A stretch of DNA of 64,000 nucleotides from an uncultured Oscillospiraceae bacterium (GTDB lineage: Bacteria > Bacillota > Clostridia > Oscillospirales > Oscillospiraceae), in the NCBI GenBank assembly GCA_949841465.1, contig CATKZW010000004.1:49315-113314 (forward strand), in the 5' to 3' direction. Both the position numbers and the translations under genes were made by a program. Below the pieces are notes generated by a model, which worked only from the letters and a program-made list of their open reading frames with translations, was not told the DNA's origin and did no database searches. This document shows positions 1 to 7,888 of this stretch, in pieces. Numbering within the stretch: position 1 is the first letter of the stretch; every line of letters starts with the position of its first letter.

Positions 1-764
1 GCATTCTCAACGGCACCACCAACTATATCCTCACCCGGATGATCCGGGCGGGACTCACCTTCGACGCGGCGCTGAAGGAGGCCCAGGACAACGGCTATGC
101 CGAGCGCGACCCCTCCGCCGACGTGGAGGGCCACGACGCCTGCCGGAAGATCTGCATCCTGGCGGACATCGCCTTCGGGCGGCACATCAGCCCCGAGCAG
201 GTGCCCACCCAAGGCATCACCGGGGTGACCCTGGCGGATGTGGACTACGCCGAGAGCGCGGGCAAGAAGATCAAGCTGCTGGGCAGGGCGATCCGCAGGG
301 CGGACGGCCAGGTGTGTGCCTATGTGGCCCCCCACCTGGTGGACCAGTCCGACCCGCTGGCCGGGGTGGAGGACGTGTTCAACGCCATCTCCGTTCGGGG
401 CGACGCCATCGGCGACGTGATGTTCTACGGCCGGGGGGCGGGCAAGCTGCCCACCGCCTCCGCGGTGGTGGCGGACGTCATCGATGTGGCCCGGAACATG
501 GGCCACCGCAAGGCCTTGAGCTGGGAGCCCGGCGGCGAGGACGCCGCCTGCGGCACCGTGGAGCTGAAAAGCCGCTGGTACGTGCGGGCCTCCGCGTCCG
601 CCGACACGCTGCGCTCCGCCCTGCCGGGGTGCAAGCTGCTGGCTCGCCGGGAGAGCGGCGGCAGTGAGTCCGCCTGCCTCACCGAGGGTGAGCTGACCCA
701 GGGCCAGCTTGCGGAGAGGCTGGCGGGGCTGGAGGTCTCCAACACCCTGCGGGTGCTGGACTGA
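1..764 (+). CDS. hom: Homoserine dehydrogenase, C-terminal part (5' end outside window)
   Basis: The reading frame is open from base 3, so the gene begins upstream of the window. The visible part begins with an ILNGTTNYIL motif, the start of the conserved catalytic block of homoserine dehydrogenase. It continues with GYAERDPSADVEGHDACRK, which carries the substrate-binding Glu and Asp residues, and with a Lys-rich KKIKLLG segment. The enzyme reduces aspartate semialdehyde to homoserine on the route to threonine and methionine. A regulatory region follows the catalytic domain, as in the usual Firmicute protein of about 400 aa. Aspartokinase, the first enzyme of the same pathway, lies 295 bp downstream on the same strand. 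Confidence 0.95.
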   Translation, partial: ILNGTTNYILTRMIRAGLTFDAALKEAQDNGYAERDPSADVEGHDACRKICILADIAFGRHISPEQVPTQGITGVTLADVDYAESAGKKIKLLGRAIRRADGQVCAYVAPHLVDQSDPLAGVEDVFNAISVRGDAIGDVMFYGRGAGKLPTASAVVADVIDVARNMGHRKALSWEPGGEDAACGTVELKSRWYVRASASADTLRSALPGCKLLARRESGGSESACLTEGELTQGQLAERLAGLEVSNTLRVLD

Positions 765-768
765 TTAA

Positions 769-927
769 GAAGCGCTGAGCCGTCGTGAGCAGTGCGGATG
801 GAACGGAGCGAAAGCAAAAGCCCAAGACCCACGGAGTGGGGCTGGGTTTTGCTTGAGTCGGAGTGAAGCCGCACGTCGCGAACAGGCGAAGCGTGACAAC
901 TGGGAAGCGCTGAGCCGTCGTGAGCAG
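769..927. repeat. 24-bp direct repeat flanking a foldable segment in the hom-lysC gap
   Basis: The 295-bp gap (765-1059) carries two identical 24-bp copies, at 769-792 and 904-927, each containing GCTGAGCCGTCGTGAGCAG. Between them an inverted pair, GTGCGG near 792 and CCGCAC near 868, brackets an imperfect stem near 812-852 (GCAAAAGCCC against GGGTTTTGC). The rest of the gap to the lysC Shine-Dalgarno shows only a weak TAAAAT at 987-992. No lysine riboswitch or T-box was recognised. Confidence 0.6.
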
Positions 928-1059
928 CCGTTAGGCCGCAAGGCGCGGCAGATAATTTTAATCAGTCCATCCGCCGTCTGCCGGCATAAAATAAAGAGCC
1001 GGGGCTTCCGGCGCGCCCTATCAGCGATATGAAATGATCCGTGGAAGGATGAAGGAACA

Positions 1060-2286
1060 ATGTCATTGATTGTACAGAAATTCGGCGGGTCCTCCGTGGC
1101 GGACGCGGAGAAGATCCGCAATGTGGCCCGCATCATTACCGATACTTACAAAAAAGGCAACCAGGTGGTGGCGGTGTTGTCCGCCCAGGGGGACACCACC
1201 GACGACCTGATCGACAAGGCCGCCGAGATCAACCCCTCCGCCTCCAAGCGGGAGCTGGATATGCTGCTGTCCACCGGTGAGCAGATCTCCTGCGCCCTGT
1301 GCGCCATGGCCATTGAGGGCATGGGCTTCCCGGTGGTGTCCCTGACGGGGTGGCAGGCGGGCTTCCGCACCAACTCCGGCTACGGCAACGCCCGCATCAA
1401 GCGGGTGCAGGGGGAGCGCATCCGGGCGGAGCTGGATAAGCGGCGCATCGTCATCGTCACCGGCTTCCAGGGGCTGAACAAGTTCGACGACATCACCACC
1501 CTGGGCCGGGGCGGGTCGGACACGTCGGCGGTGGCCATCGCCGCGGCGCTGAACGCCGACCTGTGTCAGATCTTCACCGACGTGGACGGCGTGTACACCG
1601 CCGACCCCCGCCTGGTGCCCACCGCCCGCAAGCTGGACGAAATTACCTACGATGAGATGCTGGAGCTGGCGACGCTGGGCGCCCAGGTGCTCCATAACCG
1701 CTCGGTGGAGATGGCCAAGCGGTACGGCGTGAACCTGGAGGTGCTGTCCAGCTTCTCCGGCAAGCCGGGTACGAAAGTTAAGGAGGTCGTCAAGACTATG
1801 GAAAAATCCCACATCAGCGGCGTCGCCAAGGACAAGAACATCGCCCGCCTGGCCCTGGTAGGCCTGGAGGATACCCCGGGCATCGCCTATAAGATCTTCT
1901 CCCTGCTGGCCAAGAACAACGTCAACGTGGACATCATCCTCCAGTCCATCGGCCGCAGCGAGACTAAGGATATCAGCTTCACCGTGGCCAAAGGGGACAT
2001 GGAGCTGGCCCAAAAGCTGCTGGAGGACAACCGGGACCGCATCCACTTCGACCGCATCGACGTGTCGGACAACATCGCCAAGGTGTCCATCGTGGGCGCG
2101 GGCATGGTCAACAACCCCGGCGTGGCCGCCGCCATGTTCGAGGCGCTGTTCAGCGCGGGCATCAACATCAACATGATTTCCACCAGCGAGATCAAGGTCT
2201 CCGTACTGGTGCACATCAGCGACGCCGACCGGGCGGTGCAGGTAATCCACAACCGCTTCTACGACGAGTTCAACGGCGCACGTTGA
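1060..2286 (+). CDS. lysC: Aspartate kinase (aspartokinase II type)
   Basis: This 408-aa enzyme phosphorylates aspartate, the first step toward lysine, threonine, methionine and diaminopimelate. The N-terminal kinase domain carries the KFGGSS motif at residues 7-12 and a GRGGSDTSA motif near 150. Two ACT regulatory domains occupy about 260-400. The length matches the alpha subunit of Bacillus subtilis aspartokinase II (408 aa). ATG 1060 is preceded by GGAAGGATGAAGG. An internal in-frame start with its own Shine-Dalgarno at codon 247 could give a separate beta subunit (see 1781-1800). A terminator follows directly. Confidence 0.97.
   Translation: MSLIVQKFGGSSVADAEKIRNVARIITDTYKKGNQVVAVLSAQGDTTDDLIDKAAEINPSASKRELDMLLSTGEQISCALCAMAIEGMGFPVVSLTGWQAGFRTNSGYGNARIKRVQGERIRAELDKRRIVIVTGFQGLNKFDDITTLGRGGSDTSAVAIAAALNADLCQIFTDVDGVYTADPRLVPTARKLDEITYDEMLELATLGAQVLHNRSVEMAKRYGVNLEVLSSFSGKPGTKVKEVVKTMEKSHISGVAKDKNIARLALVGLEDTPGIAYKIFSLLAKNNVNVDIILQSIGRSETKDISFTVAKGDMELAQKLLEDNRDRIHFDRIDVSDNIAKVSIVGAGMVNNPGVAAAMFEALFSAGININMISTSEIKVSVLVHISDADRAVQVIHNRFYDEFNGAR
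1781..1800 (+). promoter_or_regulatory. Internal ribosome binding site and start for a LysC beta subunit
   Basis: A strong AAGGAGG at about 1780-1786 lies 11 nt before ATG 1798, which is codon 247 of lysC and in frame. Translation from it gives a 162-aa protein holding only the two ACT domains. In B. subtilis lysC, a beta subunit of the same size is made from an internal start at about codon 246 (established). Its use here is inferred. Confidence 0.6.
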
Positions 2287-2290
2287 GCCG

Positions 2291-2330
2291 AAAAAAAGAT
2301 CGGGCCAATGCTGGCCCGGTCTTTTTTCTT
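2291..2330. terminator. Bidirectional Rho-independent terminator between lysC and mogA
   Basis: The stem CGGGCCA/TGGCCCG is flanked by an A-run on the left and CTTTTTT on the right, so it can stop transcription from lysC (plus) and from the convergent mogA-like gene (minus). Confidence 0.9.
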
Positions 2331-2343
2331 TCGCTGGGTGAGG

Positions 2344-2820
2344 TCAGTTGGCCTCGTTCATCACCTGGAGGCCCAGGCGCAGGAAGGGCAGGACATAGGT
2401 CAGCATCTTCTGGGCAACCTCGGGTGTGCCGGGCAAGTTGATGATGAGGGTTTTCTTGCGGATGCCCGCCACGGCCCGGGTGAGCACGCCCAGGGGGGAG
2501 CTCTGCATGGCGTGGGCCCGCATGGCCTCGGGAATACCCGGGGTGACGCGCTCCAAAATGTCCATGGTGGCCTCGGGGGCGCAGTCCTCCGGGTTGAAGC
2601 CGGTGCCGCCGGTGGTGACGATAATGTCCGCGGCGTTCTGGTCGCAGATGCTCTTCATGCTGTCGGCCAGCACCCGGCGCTCGTCGGGCAGAATCTGGTG
2701 GCCCGCGATGGTGTAGCCCGCCTGCTCCAGCGTCTTGACCACGGCGGGGCCGGACAGGTCCTTCTCGGTCCCGTTGTAGCGGGCGGTGTTTGCTGTGATG
2801 ACGTAAATGCGGTATGCCAT
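2344..2820 (-). CDS. MogA/MoaB-family molybdopterin adenylyltransferase
   Basis: The 158-aa protein matches the MoaB/Mog fold. It has GYTIAGHQILPDER near residue 35, the TTGGTGFNPEDCAPEAT signature near 69-85 that binds the molybdopterin/nucleotide, and NLPGTPE near 128. Family members adenylylate molybdopterin before metal insertion, although MoaB-type proteins may have lost activity. No other molybdenum-cofactor gene is nearby, so the gene stands alone. It has its own promoter (2857-2885) and GAGGGAG Shine-Dalgarno before ATG 2820, and shares a terminator with lysC. Confidence 0.88.
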   Translation of the reverse strand: MAYRIYVITANTARYNGTEKDLSGPAVVKTLEQAGYTIAGHQILPDERRVLADSMKSICDQNAADIIVTTGGTGFNPEDCAPEATMDILERVTPGIPEAMRAHAMQSSPLGVLTRAVAGIRKKTLIINLPGTPEVAQKMLTYVLPFLRLGLQVMNEAN

Positions 2821-2856
2821 ATGTTCTCCCTCTTTTCATTAGGTTTAGTGTTGTGT

Positions 2857-2885
2857 ATTATAACAAAAAATGATTCGTTTGTAAA
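2857..2885 (-). promoter_or_regulatory. Sigma-A promoter of the mogA-like gene
   Basis: Read on the minus strand: TTTACA (2885-2880), a 17-bp spacer, TATAAT (2862-2857). The predicted start is about 30 nt before the ATG. Confidence 0.8.
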
Positions 2886-2919
2886 GGATGCATTTGTAAA
2901 AATTTTCTCAATAATTGAA

Positions 2920-2971
2920 CAAAACAAAAGCCGGGCCCGCGTCTTGACAAAAGACTCAAAACGCGGGGCCG
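2920..2971 (-). terminator. Minus-strand terminator-like hairpin upstream of the mogA promoter
   Basis: CGGGCCCGCG (about 2932) pairs with CGCGGGGCCG (about 2962-2971), with an inner GTCTT/AAGAC stem. On the minus strand it is followed by GGCTTTTGTTTTG. It therefore looks like the end of a minus-strand transcript lying to its right. Confidence 0.55.
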
Positions 2972-3146
2972 ATCGGAGAAAGGCAGCGCCTCAATCCCGG
3001 CGGCCGGTGTCCACCAGGCTGGAAGGGCCTGCGGACGGGCCCTCATCCGTGGAGGGAAGCTGACCGGATACGCTTGAGCTGCGGAGCAGGCAGAAGGCTT
3101 TGAGCGCCGACGACCCGGATTCAAATCCCTCGCGGAGAAATGCCTA
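2972..3146. other. GC-rich structured intergenic segment of unknown role
   Basis: This segment between the two divergent promoters has no convincing ORF but several hairpins: GGACGG/CCGTGG near 3035-3055, AGGC/GCCT near 3018-3032, and a GGATT/AATCC pair near 3118. Together with the minus-strand terminator it could be a leader or small RNA reading toward mogA. It was compared from memory with RNase P, tmRNA, SRP, cobalamin, lysine and Moco RNAs and not matched. Confidence 0.35.
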
Positions 3147-3175
3147 TCGACGAACAGCTTGTCCTGTGCTATAAT
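3147..3175 (+). promoter_or_regulatory. Promoter of the GTPase-NYN gene
   Basis: TCGACG, a 17-bp spacer and TATAAT (3170-3175) with a TGC extended -10. Transcription would start near 3182, which rules out start codons before that point and supports GTG 3210. Confidence 0.7.
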
Positions 3176-3209
3176 CTTCTGCTGTATACCTGTCCGGGAG
3201 GTGAAGCGA

Positions 3210-5801
3210 GTGGGCACAGGCTCTGAAAATAAACACGTCAAGCGGCTTTGCATGGGGCTGCTGGCCCATGTGGACGCGGGGAAGACAACTCTGTCCGAGG
3301 CTGTGCTGTACCTGTCCGGCGAGCTTCGGAAGCTGGGACGGGTGGACCACAAGGACGCCTTCCTGGACACCGACCGGCAGGAGCGGGAGCGGGGCATCAC
3401 CATCTTCTCCAAGCAGGCGCGGCTGAGCTGGAAGGGCTGCGAAATCACCCTTCTGGACACCCCCGGCCACGTGGACTTCTCTGCCGAGATGGAGCGGGCG
3501 GTGCAGGTGATGGACTACGCCGTGCTGCTCATCAGCGGCGCGGACGGGGTGCAGGGCCACACCGAGACGCTGTGGAAGCTGCTGGAGCGGCACCGGGTGC
3601 CCACCTTTCTGTTCATCAACAAGATGGACCAGCCGGACACGGACCGGGACAGGCTGCTGGCCCAGCTGCGGGCGCGGCTGGGGGACGGCTGCGCCGACTT
3701 CTCCGGGCCCTGGGAGGAGGTGCTGGAGCACGCCGCCCTGTGTGATGAGGAGCTGATGGAGCGCTACCTGGAGACGGGGGCGCTGGACGACGGGGACCTG
3801 TCCTCCCTCATCGTGGAGCGGAAGCTGTTTCCCTGCTTCTTTGGTTCGGCGCTGAAGGTGGAGGGGGTGGAGGAGCTGCTGGACGGCCTGGACCGCTTCA
3901 CCCTGGAGCCGGACTGGCCGCCGGAATTCGCCGCCCGTGTGTTTAAAATTTCCCGGGACGACAAGGGGGAGCGGCTCACCTGGCTGAAGGTCACCGGGGG
4001 CGCTTTGAAGGTCCGGGACACAGTGAAGGGCCCGGACTGGGAGGAGAAGGCCACCCAGCTGCGGCTGTACTCCGGCGCGAAGTTCACCCCGGCGGAGGAG
4101 GCCCCGGCGGGGACGGTGTGCGCCGTCGCCGGGTTGAGCCGCACCCGGGCGGGTCAGGGCCTGGGAGGGTCGGAGGACTGGGCGGGCCCGGAGCTGGAGC
4201 CCGTGCTGGCCTATCAGGTGCTGCCCCCGCCGGGGGGCGATATCCACACCCTGCTGGGGCGGCTGCGGACGCTGGAGGAGGAGGACCCCCAGCTCCAGGT
4301 GGAGTGGAACGAGCTGCTGGGGGAGATCCGGGTGCACCTGATGGGGGAGGTGCAGCTGGAGGTGCTGGCCCGGCTGATGGAGGAGCGGTTCGGGGCGGAG
4401 GTGTCCTTCGGCCCTGGGCGCATCGTCTATCTGGAGACCATTGCCGCCCCGGCGGAGGGGGTGGGCCATTTCGAGCCCCTGCGGCACTACGCCGAGGTTC
4501 ACCTGCTGCTGGAGCCCCTGGAGCGGGGGGCGGGGCTGGTGCTGGACACCGCCTGCTCGGAGAACGTGCTGGATCGGAACTGGCAGCGGCTGGTGCTCAC
4601 CCACCTGATGGAGAAAACCCACCTGGGCGTGCTCACCGGCTCGCCCATCACCGATATGAAGATCACCCTGCTGACAGGCCGGGCCCATCTCAAGCACACC
4701 GAGGGGGGCGACTTCCGTCAGGCCACCTACCGGGCGGTGCGCCAGGGGCTGATGTGCGCCCAAAGCGTGCTGCTGGAGCCTTGGTACGCCTTCCGGCTGG
4801 AGGTGCCCACGCAGAGCGTGGGCCGGGCCATGACCGACCTGCAGCGGATGGGGGCGGAGCTCCAGCCGCCGGAGGCCGTGGGGGAGGCGTCCGTCCTCAC
4901 GGGGAGCGTCCCTGTGTCCGAGGCGGGGGGCTACTGGACCCAGGTGGCCGCCTATACCGGGGGGCGGGGCCGCTTTTCCTGCGCGGTGGAGGGCTACCGG
5001 CCCTGCCACAACGCGGACGCGGTCATAGAGGCCGCCGGCTACGACCCGGAGCGGGACGCGGACAACCCCGCCGGGTCGGTGTTCTGCGCCCACGGAGCGG
5101 GGTTCAACGTGCCCTGGGATGAGGTCCGGGAGCACATGCACCTGGACAGCGGCTGGCGGCCCGCCGGGGAGCGCTCCGCCCCCCAGGAGACGGCCCCCGT
5201 CCGCCGGGAGGCCGTGAGCTACGAATCCAGGGCGGCGCTGGACAAGGAGCTGGAGGCCATCTTCGAGCGGGCCTACGGCCCGGTGAAGCCCCACGCCTTC
5301 CGCCCGGCCCCCAAAGCCGCCGCACCCAAGCCCAAGCCCTGGAAGGGGCTCAAGGTCCGGGACGGGGAGGACTACCTGCTGGTGGATGGCTACAATATCA
5401 TCCACGCCTGGGACGACTTGCGCAGGCTGGCCCGGGAAGATTTGGACGGGGCGCGGGCGCGGCTCATCGACCGGCTGCGCAACTACCAGGGGTGGAAGAA
5501 GTGCAGGGTCATCGTGGTGTTCGACGCCTACAGGGTGAAGGGGAACCCCGGCTCGGTGGAGAAGGCGGGGGAGGTCTTCGTGGTCTACACCAAGGAGGCG
5601 GAGACGGCGGACATGTATATCGAAAAGACCACCTACGCCCTGGCAAAGGAGCGCCGGGAGCACCGGGTGCGGGTGGCCACCTCCGACGGCCTGGAGCAGC
5701 TCATCATCCTGGGCCACGGGGCGGTGCGCATGCCCGCCGCCGAGCTGGAGTTCGAGCTGAAGCAGGTGGAGGCGGAGATTCGCCGGACCATTGGCGGCTG
5801 A
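3210..5801 (+). CDS. TetM/EF-G-like ribosomal-protection GTPase fused to a C-terminal NYN domain
   Basis: This 863-aa protein has the translation-factor GTPase signatures AHVDAGKTT (residues 19-27), RERGITI, DTPGHVDF and NKMD. EF-G-like domains II-V follow, as in Tet(M)/Tet(W) proteins. A Pro/Ala/Lys linker joins them to a NYN (YacP-like PIN-fold) RNase domain at about 722-855, starting LLVDGYNIIHAW and containing VVFDAY and VATSDG acidic motifs. Plain Tet(M) is about 640 aa and has no NYN part. GTG 3210 is chosen because GGGAGG lies 8 nt upstream and the promoter overlaps earlier starts. A role in ribosome rescue or RNA quality control is inferred; tetracycline resistance is not shown. Confidence 0.88.
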   Translation: MGTGSENKHVKRLCMGLLAHVDAGKTTLSEAVLYLSGELRKLGRVDHKDAFLDTDRQERERGITIFSKQARLSWKGCEITLLDTPGHVDFSAEMERAVQVMDYAVLLISGADGVQGHTETLWKLLERHRVPTFLFINKMDQPDTDRDRLLAQLRARLGDGCADFSGPWEEVLEHAALCDEELMERYLETGALDDGDLSSLIVERKLFPCFFGSALKVEGVEELLDGLDRFTLEPDWPPEFAARVFKISRDDKGERLTWLKVTGGALKVRDTVKGPDWEEKATQLRLYSGAKFTPAEEAPAGTVCAVAGLSRTRAGQGLGGSEDWAGPELEPVLAYQVLPPPGGDIHTLLGRLRTLEEEDPQLQVEWNELLGEIRVHLMGEVQLEVLARLMEERFGAEVSFGPGRIVYLETIAAPAEGVGHFEPLRHYAEVHLLLEPLERGAGLVLDTACSENVLDRNWQRLVLTHLMEKTHLGVLTGSPITDMKITLLTGRAHLKHTEGGDFRQATYRAVRQGLMCAQSVLLEPWYAFRLEVPTQSVGRAMTDLQRMGAELQPPEAVGEASVLTGSVPVSEAGGYWTQVAAYTGGRGRFSCAVEGYRPCHNADAVIEAAGYDPERDADNPAGSVFCAHGAGFNVPWDEVREHMHLDSGWRPAGERSAPQETAPVRREAVSYESRAALDKELEAIFERAYGPVKPHAFRPAPKAAAPKPKPWKGLKVRDGEDYLLVDGYNIIHAWDDLRRLAREDLDGARARLIDRLRNYQGWKKCRVIVVFDAYRVKGNPGSVEKAGEVFVVYTKEAETADMYIEKTTYALAKERREHRVRVATSDGLEQLIILGHGAVRMPAAELEFELKQVEAEIRRTIGG

Positions 5802-5810
5802 ACCGCATGG

Positions 5811-5844
5811 GAGGGGCCCTGCCGCGGCGGGGCCCCTCTTTTTT
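5811..5844 (+). terminator. Rho-independent terminator after the GTPase gene
   Basis: GAGGGGCCC and GGGCCCCTC arms around a GC loop, followed by TTTTTT. Confidence 0.92.
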
Positions 5845-5970
5845 CCTGCTTGAGGAAGGTTCTTCCAGAAATGGGAAAGCAGGAACAAAGTTTCACAGTT
5901 CTTGTATGCTCTTACAACTTTAACCAATGCTTTTTGGTGGAATTTTCCTGAAACCATCGGAGAAATTTGT

Positions 5971-6000
5971 GAAAGAAGTGAAAATTTGTTTCGTTCTCTC
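5971..6000. promoter_or_regulatory. Quasi-palindrome upstream of rpiR, possible autoregulatory site
   Basis: GAAAGAAGTGAAA and TTTCGTTCTCTC form imperfect inverted arms that end immediately before the -35 box at 6001. RpiR-family operators often have GAAA/TTTC half sites. The assignment is tentative. Confidence 0.35.
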
Positions 6001-6030
6001 TTGACAAAAACCCCAGGGACAAAATATGAT
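6001..6030 (+). promoter_or_regulatory. Promoter of the rpiR-type gene
   Basis: TTGACA (6001-6006), an 18-bp spacer and TATGAT (6025-6030). The leader is about 55 nt. Confidence 0.78.
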
Positions 6031-6093
6031 ATAAGCGGTCACAAAAACTGCGCGCCCGACCCGCAGCCAGGGCCGGGCGGGAGGGAGGAGCTT

Positions 6094-6948
6094 ATGTCAT
6101 ACGGCGACGTGTTCACAAGGATCAACCGAGAGTATTACCAGTTGACCGGCGCGGAGCGGAAAATCGCGGATCACATCATGCTCCAACGGCAGAACTGCCA
6201 GTACATGTCCATCTCCGAGCTGGCTGAGGCGGCGGAGGTGGCGGAGGCCACCGTGTCCCGGTTCTGCCGGCGGCTGGGCTACAAGGGCTACAGCGCTTTC
6301 AAGCTGGCGGTAGCCAGCGCCGGGGCCGCGAACTGCATGGTCAGCCCTCTTTACAGCGAGGTGCTGGCCGAGGACGGGGTGGGCGAGATGTGCCGCAAGA
6401 TCTATGAGGCGGATGTGGGCGCAGTCAGCCGGACCATGTCCATGCTGGACCTATCCGCCATCTCCGCCGCGGCGGACCTGATTCTGGCGGCGGAACGGGT
6501 GCTGTGCATGGGCCTGGGGAGCTCCATGATTCTGGCCCAGGAGACGGTCCATCTGTTCTCCACGGCCATGCCGAATTTTTATGAGGTGGACGACCCCCAC
6601 CTCCAGGCCATCCGGTGTGCGATGCTGGGCGCCAGGGACCTGGTGATCTATTTTTCCTATTCCGGCTCCACCAGGGATTTGATAGACGTGATGAAGCTGG
6701 CCCAGGACCGGAGGGCCAAGACCATCCTCATCACCCGGTTTCCCAAGTCCCCTGGGGCCGCCATGGCCGACATTGTGCTGGAGTGCGGGATCCAGGAGGG
6801 ACCGCTCCAGATAGGCTCCGTGGCCGCGCGGATGAGCCAGCTGTTCCTCACCGACGTGCTGTTTCACGAGGTGTGCCGCCGGGACATGGAGGGCTGCCGG
6901 GAGCGGCGCAGGCAGGTAGCGGACGCTTTGACGGATAAACACATATGA
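6094..6948 (+). CDS. RpiR/MurR-family transcriptional regulator (HTH + SIS domain)
   Basis: The 284-aa protein has an N-terminal HTH_6 domain (about 1-78) with MSISELAEAAEVAEATVSRF as the recognition region. A SIS sugar-phosphate-binding domain (about 110-250) has the GLGSS and YSGSTRD phosphate-binding loops. ATG 6094 is used because GGGAGGAG lies just upstream; the open frame before it overlaps the promoter. Its position directly before nagBA suggests that it senses a hexosamine phosphate and controls that operon, with the palindrome at 7005-7024 as the likely site (inference). Confidence 0.93.
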   Translation: MSYGDVFTRINREYYQLTGAERKIADHIMLQRQNCQYMSISELAEAAEVAEATVSRFCRRLGYKGYSAFKLAVASAGAANCMVSPLYSEVLAEDGVGEMCRKIYEADVGAVSRTMSMLDLSAISAAADLILAAERVLCMGLGSSMILAQETVHLFSTAMPNFYEVDDPHLQAIRCAMLGARDLVIYFSYSGSTRDLIDVMKLAQDRRAKTILITRFPKSPGAAMADIVLECGIQEGPLQIGSVAARMSQLFLTDVLFHEVCRRDMEGCRERRRQVADALTDKHI

Positions 6949-6992
6949 GCCGTGCCGTTCTCTGAAAATTTGCGCCCCCAGCGGATCGCGGG

Positions 6993-7024
6993 TTGACAAA
7001 TATAGGAATTGATTATACAATTCC
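6993..7024 (+). promoter_or_regulatory. nagBA promoter with an overlapping perfect palindrome
   Basis: TTGACA (6993-6998), a 17-bp spacer and TACAAT (7016-7021). A perfect inverted repeat GGAATTG-N6-CAATTCC (7005-7011 / 7018-7024) covers the -10 box, the position expected for a repressor operator. The adjacent RpiR protein is the obvious candidate binder. Confidence 0.7.
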
Positions 7025-7147
7025 ATGGTATCAGCCCTGCAAGGCAGAAAAATTTGCTGCATAGCCGAAACAAAGGGGCGTGCATGCGTCCTGACCTTTC
7101 CCGCCGGCGGAGCGCCGCCGGACATCAATTATCAGAGGTGTATCGAT

Positions 7148-7888
7148 ATGCGGATCTATTGTGAAAAGGATTACGACGCCATGAGCCGCCGGGCGGCCTC
7201 CGTCATCGCCGCCCAGGTGGTGTCCAAGCCGGACTGCGTGCTGGGCCTGGCCACCGGCTCCTCCCCCGTGGGGACCTATCAGCAGCTGATTAAATGGTAC
7301 GAGCAGGGTGACCTGAGCTTCCGCGAGGTCCGCTCGGTGAACCTGGACGAATATTACGGGCTGGCCCCCGACCACGACCAGAGCTACCGCTATTTCATGC
7401 AGACCAACCTGTTTGACCACGTGGACATCCTGCCGGAGAACACCAGCGTGCCCGACGGCCTGGCCAAGGACCCGGCGGCGGAGGGCGCGCGGTACGAGCA
7501 GGTGGCGGCGGGCCTGGGCTACGCCGACCTGCAGCTGCTGGGCATGGGCCGCAACGGCCACATCGGCTTTAACGAGCCCTGCGACCACTTCCCCCTGGCC
7601 ACCCATCTGGTGGACCTGACCGAGAGCACCATTGAGGCCAACGCCCGGTTCTTTGCCAGCGCGGACGACGTGCCCCGTCAGGCGCTGACCATGGGCATCG
7701 GCACCATTATGCGGGCCCGGAAGATCCTGGTGGTGGTCAGCGGCGCGGACAAGGCGGACGCGGTTTGGAAGGCCTTCCGCGGGCCCATCACGCCGGATGT
7801 GCCCGCCTCCATCCTCCAGCTCCACCCCGACGTCACCCTGGTGGGGGATGAGAGCGCCCTGGCCAAGCTCACGGAGGATAAGGGATGA
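7148..7888 (+). CDS. nagB: Glucosamine-6-phosphate deaminase
   Basis: This 246-aa enzyme converts glucosamine-6-phosphate to fructose-6-phosphate and ammonia. Family motifs are present: LGLATGSSPVGTY near residue 33 for phosphate binding, NLDEYYGL near 63, and LGMGRNGHIGFNEP near 130 containing the catalytic Asp/His region. ATG 7148 follows AGAGGTG; the longer open frame overlaps the promoter/operator. The stop overlaps the nagA start by 4 bp, so the two are translationally coupled. Confidence 0.97.
   Translation: MRIYCEKDYDAMSRRAASVIAAQVVSKPDCVLGLATGSSPVGTYQQLIKWYEQGDLSFREVRSVNLDEYYGLAPDHDQSYRYFMQTNLFDHVDILPENTSVPDGLAKDPAAEGARYEQVAAGLGYADLQLLGMGRNGHIGFNEPCDHFPLATHLVDLTESTIEANARFFASADDVPRQALTMGIGTIMRARKILVVVSGADKADAVWKAFRGPITPDVPASILQLHPDVTLVGDESALAKLTEDKG

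Noticed and set aside
3105..3140. tRNA/tmRNA T-arm-like GGATTCAAATCC
   Set aside because: The T-stem closing pair is mismatched; no acceptor stem, CCA or anticodon arm can be built.
3210..5801. Acquired tetracycline-resistance gene tet(M/W)
   Set aside because: NYN fusion, host-like base composition, own promoter and no mobile genes point to a resident paralogue.
3144..5957. 937-aa minus-strand open frame opposite the GTPase gene
   Set aside because: Composition is a reverse shadow of GC-rich codons (His/Pro/Gln/Val-rich), with no Shine-Dalgarno and no family motif; the plus-strand gene is clear.
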